A stretch of DNA of 64,000 nucleotides from Colletes latitarsis (taxonomy: Eukaryota; Arthropoda; Insecta; Hymenoptera; Colletidae): contig NW_027488367.1 in NCBI RefSeq assembly GCF_051014445.1, positions 29,001,501-29,065,500 on the forward strand. Reading direction: 5' to 3'. Position numbers and translations under genes: made by a program. Shown one piece after another: positions 50,901-61,400 of this stretch (position 1 is the first letter of the stretch; each line of letters opens with the position of its first letter). Under the pieces are notes generated by a model. It saw nothing but the letters and a program-made list of their open reading frames with translations. It did not search any database and was not told where the DNA came from.

Positions 50901-53849
50901 GCTTTTTCTGGTTTGGATCACGTAGTAATGTGGTACCACACTGAAACAGTCAATTAAACCTGGTTGCGATTAATATTTTAGGGGATAACGCCGGTTATGT
51001 CTGGGTTAGTTCTGGTATTTGCAATCATCTGGCTCATGCTTCCGCATTTATCGCATACTTGTTGGCCAGATCCTGGCCTCTTTCTGGTTTGGATCATCGT
51101 AGCAATGCGGTACCACACCGGAACAGTCAATTATACCTGGTTGCGATTAATATTTTATGGGATAACGCCGGTTACGTCTCGGTTAGGTCTGGGATTTGTC
51201 CTCATCTGGCTCGTACTTTCACGTTTTTCGCATACTTGTTGGCCAGATCCTGGCCTCTTTCTGGTTTGGATCATCGTAGCTATGCGGTACCACACCGAAA
51301 CAGTCATTTAAACCTGGTTGCGATTAATATTTTAGAGGATAACTCTGGTTATGTCTCGGTTAGGGCTGGGATTTGCCCCCATCTGGCTCGTACTTTCGCG
51401 TTTTTCTCATAGTTGTTGAACAGATCCTGGGTTTTTTCTGGTTTGGATCCCGCAGTAATGTGGTCCCACACCGAAACAGTCAATTATACCTGGTTGCGAT
51501 TAATATTTTATGGGATAACGCCGGTTACGTCTCGGTTAGGTCTGGGATTTGTCCTCATCTGGCTCGTACTTTCACGTTTTTCGCATTCTTGTTGGCCAGA
51601 TCCTGGCCTTCTTCTGGCTTGGACCACGTAGTAATGTGGTACCACACCGAAACAGTCAATTAAACCTGGATGCGAATTTTATTTTAGAGGATAACGCTGG
51701 TTATGCCTGGGATAGTTCTGGTATTTGCAATCATCTGGCTCATACTTTCGCGTTTTTCTCATAGTTGTTGGCCAGATCCTGGGTTTTTTCTGGTTTGGAT
51801 CCCGTAGTAATGCGGTTCCACAACGAAACAGTCAATTAAACCTGGTTGCGATTAATACTTTAGCGGATAACGCCGGTTATGTCTCGGTTAGGTCTGGGAT
51901 TTGCAATCATCTGGCTCATACTTTCGCATTTTTCGCATACTTGTTGGCCAGATCCTGGCCTTTTTCTAGTCTGGATCACGTAGTAATGCAGAACCACACC
52001 GAAACAGTCAATTAAACCTGGTTGCGATTAATATTTTAAAGGATAACGCCGTTTATGTCTCGGTTTGGTCTGGGATTTGCCCTCACCTGGCTCGTACTTT
52101 CGCATTTTGCGCATACTTGTTGGCCAGATCCTGGCCTTTTTCTGGTCTGGATCACGTAGTAAGGCAGTACCACAACGAAACAGTCAATTAAACCTGGTTG
52201 CGATTAATATTTTAGAGGATAACGCTGGTTATGTCTGGGTTAGTTCTGGTATTTGCAATGATCAGGCTCATACTTTCGCATTTTTCGCATACTTGTTGGC
52301 CAGATCCTGGCCTCTTTCTGGTTTGGATCATCGTAGCAATGCGGTACCACACCGAAACAGTCAATTATACCTGGTTGCGATTAATATTTTAGGGGATATC
52401 GCCGGTTACGTCTCGGCTAGGTCTGGGATTTTCCCTCATCTGGCTCGTACTTTCGCATTTTTCGCATTCTTGTTGGCCCGATCCTGGGCTTTTTCTGGCT
52501 TGGATCACGTAGTAATGTGGTACCACACTGAAACAGTCATTAAAAGCATGTTCCGATGCGTATTTTAGAGGATAACGCTGGTTATGTCAGGGTTAGTTCT
52601 GGTATTTGCAATCATCTGGATCATTTATTTGCATTTTTCTCATGCTTGTTGGCCAGATCCTGGCCTTTCTCTGGTTTGGATCACGCAGTAATGCGGTACC
52701 ACACCGAAACAGTCAATTAAACCTGGTTGCGATTAATATTTTAGGGGATAACGCCGGTTATGTCTGGGTTAGTTCTGGTATTTGCAATCATCTGGCTCAT
52801 ACTTTCGCATTTTTCGCATACTTGTTGGCCAGATCCTGGCCTCTTTCTGGTTTGGATCATCGTAGCAATGCGGTACCACACCGGAACAGTCATTTATACC
52901 TGGTTGCGATTAATATTTTAGGGGATAACGCCGGTTACGTCTCGGTTAGGTCTGGGATTTGTCCTCATCTGGCTCGTACTTTCACGTTTTTCGCATACTT
53001 GTTGGCCAGATCCTGGCCTCTTTCTGGTTTGGATCATCGTAGCAATGCGGTACCACACCGAAACAGTCAAATAAACCTGGTTGCGATTAATATTTTAGAG
53101 GATAACGCCGGTTATGTGTGGGTTAGTTCTGGTATTTGCAATCATCTGGCTCATACTTTCGCATTTTTCGCATACTTGTTGGCCAGATCCTGGCCTCTTT
53201 CTGGTTTGGATCATCGTAGCAATGCGGTACCACACCGGAACAGTCAATTATACCTGGTTGCGATTAATATTTTAGAGGATAGCACTGGTTATGTCTCGGT
53301 TAGGTCTGGGATTTGCCCCCATCTGGCTCGTACTTTCGCGTTTTTCTCATAGTTGTTGAACAGATCCTGGGTTTTTTCTGGTTTGGATCCCGTAGTATTG
53401 TGGTTCCACAACGAAACAGTCAATTAACCCTGGTTGCGGTTAATATTTTAGAGGATAACGCCGGTAATGTCTGGGTTAGGTCTGGGATTTTCCCTCATGT
53501 GGCTCGTACTTTCGCATTTTTCGCATTCTTGTTGGCCCGATCCTGGGCTTTTTCTGGTTTGGATCACGTAGTAATGTGGTACCACACTGAAACAGTCATT
53601 AAAAGCATGTTCCGATGCGTATTTTAGAGGATAACGCTGGTTATGTCAGGGTTAGTTCTGGTATTTGCAATCATCTTGATCATATATTCGCATTTTTCTC
53701 ACCCTAGTTGGCCAGATCCTGGCCTTTCTCTGGTTTGGATCACGTAGTAATGCGGTACCACACCGAAACAGTCAATTAAACCTGGTTGCGATTAATATTT
53801 TAGAGGATAACGCCGGTTATGTCTCGGTTAGATCTGGGATTTGCCCTCA

Positions 53850-54940
53850 TCTGGATCGTACTTTCGCATTTTTCGCATAATTGTTGGCCAGATCCTGGCC
53901 TTTCTCTGGTTTGGATCCCGTAGTAATGTGGTTCCACACGGAAACAGTCAATTAAACCCGGTTGCGATTAATATTTTAGAGGATAACGCCGGTTATGTCT
54001 GGGTTAGTGCTAGTATTTGCAATCATCTGGCTCATACTTTCGCATTTTTCGCATACCTGTTGGCCAGATCCTGGGTTTTCTCCGGTTTGGATCACGTAGT
54101 AATGTGTTACCACACTGAAACAGTCAATTAAACCTGGTTGCGATTAATATTTTAGGGGATAACGCCGGTTACGTCTCGGTTAGGTCTGGGATTTTCCCTC
54201 ATCTGGTTCGTACTTTCGCATTTTTCGCATTCTTGTTGGCCCGATCCTGGGATGTTTCTGGTTTGGATCACGTAGTAATGTGTTACCACACTGAAACAGT
54301 CATTAAAATCATGTTCCGATTCGTATTTTAGAGGATAACGCTGGTTATGTCTGGGTTAGTTCTAGTATTTGCAATCATCTGGCTCATACTTTCGCATTTT
54401 TCGCATACTTGTTGGCCAGATCCTGGCCTTTCTCTGGTTTGGATCCCGTAGTAATGTGGTTCCACACGGAAACAGTCAATTAAACCCGGTTGCGATTAAT
54501 ATTTTAGAGGATAACGCCGGTTATGTCTGGGTTAGTGCTAGTATTTGCAATCATCTGGCTCATACTTTCGCATTTTTCGCATACCTGTTGGCCAGATCCT
54601 GGGTTTTCTCTGGTTTGGATCACGTAGTAATGTGTTACCACACTGAAACAGTCAATTAAACCTGGTTGCGATTAATATTTTAGGGGATAACGCCGGTTAC
54701 GTCTCGGTTAGGTCTGGGATTTTCCCTCATCTGGTTCGTACTTTCGCATTTTTCGCATTCTTGTTGGCCCGATCCTGGGATGTTTCTGGTTTGGATCACG
54801 TAGTAATGTGTTACCACACTGAAACAGTCATTAAAAGCATGTTCCGGTTCGTATTTTAGAGGATAACGCTGGTTATGTCTGGGTTAGTTCTAGTATTTGC
54901 TATCATCTGGCTCATACTTTCGCATTTTTCGCATACCTGT
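53850..54940 (+). repeat. 528-bp trimeric repeat, two units
   Basis: A three-monomer unit from about 53880 recurs 528 bp later, from about 54408. It carries gttagtgctagtatttgc and cgcatacctgttggccag, then a ctggttcgtac monomer, then a cattaaaa(t/g)catgttccg monomer. The two units differ at a few bases, for example tctccgg near 54079 against tctctgg near 54608. Confidence 0.78.
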
Positions 54941-55072
54941 TGGCCAGATCCTGGGTTTTATCTGGTTTGGATCCCGTAGTAATGTGGTTCCACACCGAAA
55001 CAGTCAATTATACCTGGTTGCGATTAATATTTTAGGGGATAACGCCGGTTATGTATGGGTTAGTTCTGGTAT

Positions 55073-55800
55073 TTGCAATCATCTGGCTCATACTTTCGCA
55101 TTTTTCGCATTCTTGTTGGCCAGATCCTGGCCTTTTTCTGGCTTGGACCACGTAGTAATGTGGTACCACACCGAAACAGTCAAATAAACCTGGCTGCGAT
55201 TAATATCTTAGAGGATAACGCCGGTTATGTCTCGGTTGGGTCTGGGTTTTTCCCTCATGTGGCTCGTACTTTCGCGTTTCTCGCATCCTTGTTGGCCCGA
55301 TCCTGGGATTTTTCTGGTTTGGATCTCGTAGTAATGTGTTACCACACCGAAACAGTCAATTATACCTGGTTGCGATTAATATTTTAGAGGATAACGCCGG
55401 TTATGTCTCGGTTAGGTCTGGGATTTGCCCCCATCTGGCTCGAACTTTCGCATTTTTCTGATACTTGTTGGCCAGATCCTGGGCTTTATCTGGTTTGGAT
55501 CACGCAGTAATGCGTTACCACACCGAAACAGTCAAATAAACCTGGTTGCGATTAATATTTTAGAGGATAACGCCGGTTATGTCTCGGTTAGGTCTGGGAT
55601 TTGCCCTCGTCTGGCTCGAACTTTCGCATTTTTCTGATAATTGTTGGTCAGATCCTGGGCCTTATCTGGTTTGGATCACGCAGTAATGCGTTACCACACC
55701 GAAACAGTCAAATAAACCTGGTTGCGATTAATATTTTAGAGGATAACGCCGGTTATGTCTCGGTTATGTCTGGGATTTGCCCTCATCTGGCTCGTACTTT
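55073..55800 (+). repeat. Block duplicated at 58.07-58.79 kb
   Basis: It matches 58068-58792, with offset 2995 before and 2992 after a 3-bp deletion in the right copy (gcgattatcttag near 58196 for gcgattaatatcttag). Related versions occur again near 61819-62460 and 63579-64000. These carry the same series of cgcgtttctcgcatccttg, ctgatacttgttggcc and ggatcacgcagtaatgcg monomers. Confidence 0.72.
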
Positions 55801-55929
55801 CGCATTTTTCGCATACTTGTTGGCCAGATCCTCGGCTTTTTCTGATTTGGATCAGGTAGGAATGTGGTACCACACTGAAACAGTTAATTAAACCTGGTTG
55901 CAATTAATATTTTGGAGGATAACGCCGGT

Positions 55930-57330
55930 TATGTCTCGGTTAGGTCTGGGATTTGCCCTCATCTGGATCGTTCTTTCGCATTTTTCGCATACTTGTTACC
56001 CAGATCCTGGCCTCTTTCTGGATTGGATCATCGTAGCAATGCGGTACCACACCGAAACAGTCAATTATACCTGGTTGCGATTAATATTTTAGAGGATAAC
56101 GCCGTTTATGTCTCGGTTATGTCTGGGATTTGCCCTCATCTGGCTCGTACTTTCGCATTTTTCGCATACTTGTTGGCCAGATCCTCGGCTTTTTCTGATT
56201 TGGATCAGGTAGGAATGTGGTACCACACTGAAACAGTTAATTAAACCTGGTTGCAATTAATATTTTGGAGGATAACGCCGGTTATGTCTCGGTTAGGTCT
56301 GGGATTTGCCCTCATCTGGATCGTTCTTTCGCATTTTTCGCATACTTGTTAGCCAGATCCTGGGTTCTTTCTGGTTTGGATCCCGTAGTATTGTGGTTCC
56401 ACAACGAAAGAGTAAATTAAACCTGGTTGCGATTAATATTTTAGCGTATAACGCCCGGTTATGTATGGGTTAGGTCTGGGATTTTCCCTCATGTGGCTCG
56501 TACTTTCGCGTTTCTCGCATTCTTGTTGGCCCGATCCTGGGATTTTTCTGGTTTGGATCTCGTAGTAATGTGTTACCACACTGAAGCAGTCATTAAAAGC
56601 ACGTTCCGATTCGTATTTTAGAGGATAACGCTGGTTATGTCAGGCACAGTTCTGGTATTTGCAATCGTCTGGCTCATACTTTCGCATTTTTCGCATACTT
56701 GTTGGCCAGATCATGGCCTTTTTCTGGTTTGGATCACGCAGTAATGCGGTACCACACCGAAGCAGTCAATTAAACCTGGTTGCGATTAATATTTTAGAGG
56801 ATAACGCCGGTTATGTCTCGGTTAGGTCTGGGATTTGCCCTCATCTGGATCGTTCTTTCGCATTTTTCGCATACTTGTTACCCAGATCCTGGCCTCTTTC
56901 TGGATTGGATCATCGTAGCAATGCGGTACCACACCGAAACAGTCAATTATACCTGGTTGCGATTAATATTTTAGAGGATAACGCCGTTTATGTCTCGGTT
57001 ATGTCTGGGATTTGCCCTCATCTGGCTCGTACTTTCGCATTTTTCGCATACTTGTTGGCCAGATCCTCGGCTTTTTCTGATTTGGATCAGGTAGGAATGT
57101 GGTACCACATTGAAACAGTTAATTATACCTGGTTGCGATTAATATTTTAGAGGATAACGCCGTTTATGTCTCGGTTATGTCTGGGATTTGCCCTCATCTG
57201 GCTCGTACTTTCGCATTTTTCGCATACTTGTTGGCCAGATCCTCGGCTTTTTCTGATTTGGATCAGGTAGGAATGTGGTACCACACTGAAACAGTTAATT
57301 AAACCTGGTTGCAATTAATATTTTGGAGGA
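55930..57330 (+). repeat. Local duplication, offset 882 with 176-bp echo
   Basis: The pair of monomers with cttgttacccagatcc (55991 and 56873) and gataacgccgtttatgtctcgg (near 56095, 56977 and 57153) is repeated at 882 bp, five monomers plus two bases. The second of the pair is repeated once more 176 bp on. The linked gatcaggtaggaatg variant accompanies each copy. Confidence 0.72.
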
Positions 57331-59389
57331 TAACGCCGGTTATGTCTCGGTTAGGTCTGGGATTTGCCCTTATCTGGATCGTACTTTCGCATTTTTCGCA
57401 TTCTTGTTGGCCCGATTCTGGGATGCTTCTGGTATGGATCACGTGGTAATGTGTTACCACACTGAAACAGTCAATTAAACCTGGTTGCGATTAATATTTT
57501 AGAGGATAACGCTGGTTATGTCTGGGTTAGTTCTAGTATTTGCAATCATCTGGCTCATACTTTCGCATATTTCGCATACCTGTTGGCCAGATCCTGGGTT
57601 TTACCTGGTTTGGATCCCGTAGTAATGTGGTTCCACACCGAAACAGTCAATTAAACCTGGTTGCGATTAATATTTTAGAGGATAACGCCGGTTACGTCTC
57701 GGTTAGGTCTGGGATTTGCCCCCATCTGGCTCGTACTTTCGCGTTTTTCTCATAGTTGTTGAACAGATCCTGGGATTTTTCTGGTTTGGATCCCGTAGTA
57801 ATGTGGTCCCACACCGAAACAGTCAATTGAACCTGGTTGCGATTAATATTTTAGAGTATAACGCCGGTTACGTCTCGGTTAGGTCTGGGATTTGCCCCCA
57901 TCTGGCTCGTACTTTCGCGTTTTTCTCATAGTTGTTGAACAGATCCTGGGTTTTTTCTGGTTTGGATCCCGTAGTAATGTGGTCCCACACCGAAACAGTC
58001 AATTGAACCTGGTTGCGATTAATATTTTAGAGGATAACGCCGGTAATGTCTCGGTTAGGTCTGATATTTGCCCTCATCTGGCGCGTACTTTCGCATTTTT
58101 CGCATTCTTGTTGGCCAGATCCTGGCCTTTTTCTGGCTTGTACCACGTAGTAATGTGGTACCACACCGAAACAGTCAAATAAACCTGGTTGCGATTATCT
58201 TAGAGGATAACGCCGGTTATGTCTCGGTTGGGTCTGGGATTTTCCCTCATGTGGCTCGTACTTTCGCGTTTCTCGCATCCTTGTTGGCCCGATCTTGGGA
58301 TTTTTCTGGTTTGGATCTCGTAGTAATGTGTTACCATACCGAAACAGTCAATTATACCTGGTTGCGATTAATATTTTAGAGGATAACGCCGGTTATGTCT
58401 CGGTTAGGTCTGGGATTTGCCCCCATCTGGCTCGAACTTTCGCATTTTTCTGATACTTGTTGGCCAGATCCTGGGCTTTATCTGGTTTGGATCACGCAGT
58501 AATGCGTTACCACACCGAAACAGTCAAATAAACCTGGTTGCGATTAATATTTTAGAGGATAACGCCGGTTATGTCTCGGTTAGGTCTGGGATTTGCCCTC
58601 ATCTGGCTCGAACTTTCGCATTTTTCTGATACTTGTTGGTCAGATCCTGGGCCTTATCTGGTTTGGATCACGCAGTAATGCGTTACCACACCGAAACAGT
58701 CAAATAAACCTGGTTGCGATTAATATTTTAGAGGATAACGCCGGTTATGTCTCGGTTATGTCTGGGATTTGCCCTCATCTGGCTCGTACTTTCGCATTTT
58801 TCGCATACTTGTTGGCCAGATCCTGGGCTTTATCTGGTTTGGATCACGCAGTAATGCGTTACCACACCGAAACAGTCAAATAAACCTGGTTGCGATTAAT
58901 ATTTTAGAGGATAACGCCGGTTATGTCTCGGTTAGGTCTGATATTTGCCCTCATCTGGATCGTTCTTTCGCATTTTTCGCATACTTGTTGGCCAGATCCT
59001 GGGTTCTTTCTGGTTTGGATCCCGTAGTATTGTGGTTCCACAACGAAAGAGTCAATTAAACCTGGTTGCGGTTAATATTTTAGGGGATAACGCCGGTTTT
59101 CTCTGGGTTAGGTCTGGGATTTTCCCTCATGTGGCTCATACTTTCGCATTTTTCGCATACTTGTTGGCCAGATCATGGCCTTTTTCTGGTTTGGATCACG
59201 TAGTAATGCGGTACCACACCGAAACAGTCAATTAAACCTGGTTGCGATTAATATTTTAGAGGATAACGCCGGTTATGTCTCGGTTAGGTCTGGGATTTTC
59301 CCTCATATGGTTCGTACTTTCGCATTTTTCGCATTCTTGTTGGCCCGATCCTGGGATGTTTCTGGTTTGGATCACGTAGTAATGTGTTA

Positions 59390-61400
59390 CCACACTGAAA
59401 CAGTTATTAAAAGCATGTTCCGATTCGTATTTTAGAGGATAACGCTGGTTATGTCTGGGTTAGTGCTAGTATTTGCAATCATCTGGCTCATACTATCGCA
59501 TTTTTCGCATACCTGTTGGCTAGATCCTGGGTTTCCTCTGGTTTGGATCCCGTAGTAATGTGGTTCCACACCGAAACAGTCAATTAAACCTGGTTGCGAT
59601 TAATATTTTAGGGGATAACGCCGGTTATGTCTGGGTTAGTTCTGGTATTTGCAATCATCTGGCTCATACTTTCGCATTTTTCGCATACTTGTTGGCCAGA
59701 TCCTGGCCTATTTCTGGTTTGGATCATCGTAGCAATGCGGTACCACACCGAAACAGTCAATTATACCTGGTTGCGATTAATATTTTATGGGATAACGCCG
59801 GTTACGTCTCGGTTAGGTCTGGGATTTGTCCTCATCTGGCTCGTACTTTCACGTTTTTCGCATACTTGTTGGCCAGATCCTGGCCTTTTTCGGGTGTGGA
59901 TCACGTAGTAATGTGGTACCACACTGAAACAGTCAATAGAAGCTGGTTCCGATCAGTATTTTAGAGGCGTTTTTCGCATACTTGTTGGCCAGATCCTGGG
60001 TTTTTTCTGGCTTGGACCACGTAGTAAAGTGGCAGCAGACAGAAACAGTCAATTAAACCTGGTTGCGAATAATATTTTAGAGGATAACGCTGGTTATGTC
60101 TGGGATAGTTCTGGGATTTGCCCTCATCTGGCTCGAACTTTCGCATTTTTCTGATACTTGTTGGCCAGATCCTGGGCTTTATCTGGTTTGGATCACGCAG
60201 TAATGCGTTACCACACCGAAACAGTCAAATAAACCTGGTTGCGATTAATATTTTAGAGGATAACGCCGGTTATGTCTCGGTTAGGTCTGGGATTTGCCCT
60301 CATCTGGCTCGAACTTTCGCATTTTTCTGACACTTGTTGGTCAGATCCTGAGCTTTATCTGGTTTGGATCACGCAGTAATGCGTTACCACACCGAAACAG
60401 TCAAATAAACCTGGTTGCGATTAATATTTTAGAGGATAACGCCGGTTATGTCTCGGTTAGGTCTGGGATTTGCCCTCATCTGGATCGTACTTTCGCATTT
60501 TTCGCATACTTGTTGGCCAGATCCTCGGCTTTTTCTGATTTGGATCAGGTAGGAATGTGGTACCACACTGAAACAGTCATTAAGAGCATGTTCCGATTCG
60601 TATTTTAGAGGATAACGCTGGTTATGTCTGGGTTAGTGCTAGTATTTGCAATCATCTGGCTCATACTATCGCATTTTTCGCATACCTGTTGGCCAGATCC
60701 TAGGTTTTCTCTGGTTTGGATCCCGTAGTAATGTGGTTCCACACCGAAACAGTCAATTAAACCTGGTTGCGATTAATATTTTAGGGGATAACGCCGGTTA
60801 TGTCTGGGTTAGTTCTGGTATTTGCAATCATCTGGCTCATACTTTCGCATTTTTCGCATACTTGTTGGCCAGATCCTGGCCTATTTCTGGTTTGGATCAT
60901 CGTAGCAATGCGGTACCACACCGAAACAGTCAATTATACCTGGTTGCGATTAATATTTTAGGGGATAACGCCGGTTACGTCTCGGTTAGGTCTGGGATTT
61001 GTCCTCATCTGGCTCGTACTTTCACGTTTTTCGCATACTTGTTGGCCAGATCCTGGCCTTTTTCGGGTGTGGATCACGTAGTAATGTGGTACCACACTGA
61101 AACAGTCAATAGAAGCTGGTTCCGATCAGTATTTTAGAGGCGTTTTTCGCATACTTGTTGGCCAGATCCTGGGTTTTTTCTGGCTTGGACTACGTAGTAA
61201 AGTGGCAGCAGACAGAAACAGTCAATTAAACCTGGTTGCGAATAATATTTTAGAGGATAACGCTGGTTATGTCTGGGATAGTTCTGGGATTTGCCCTCAT
61301 CTGGCTCGAACTTTCGCATTTTTCTGATACTTGTTGGCCAGATCCTGGGCTTTATCTGTTTTGGATCACGCAGTAATGCGTTACCACACCGAAACAGTCA
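59390..61400 (+). repeat. 1,173-bp repeat containing a shortened monomer
   Basis: Bases 59390-60227 match 60563-61400 at offset 1173. That equals seven monomers of 176 bp, plus one base, minus 60. The missing 60 bp is a single deletion, with ttttagagg joined directly to cgtttttcgc at 59967/59968 and again at 61140/61141. Normally ataacgctgg through actttcg stands between them. The bases 60128-60775 also match 62181-62828 at offset 2053. Confidence 0.85.

Noticed and set aside
52606..53352. Long plus-strand ORFs of 71-248 codons throughout the array
   Set aside because: They recur with the monomer period, overlap each other in different frames, mostly begin at TTG, end at the same caattaa stop, and have no recognisable domain. 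They are translations of satellite DNA.
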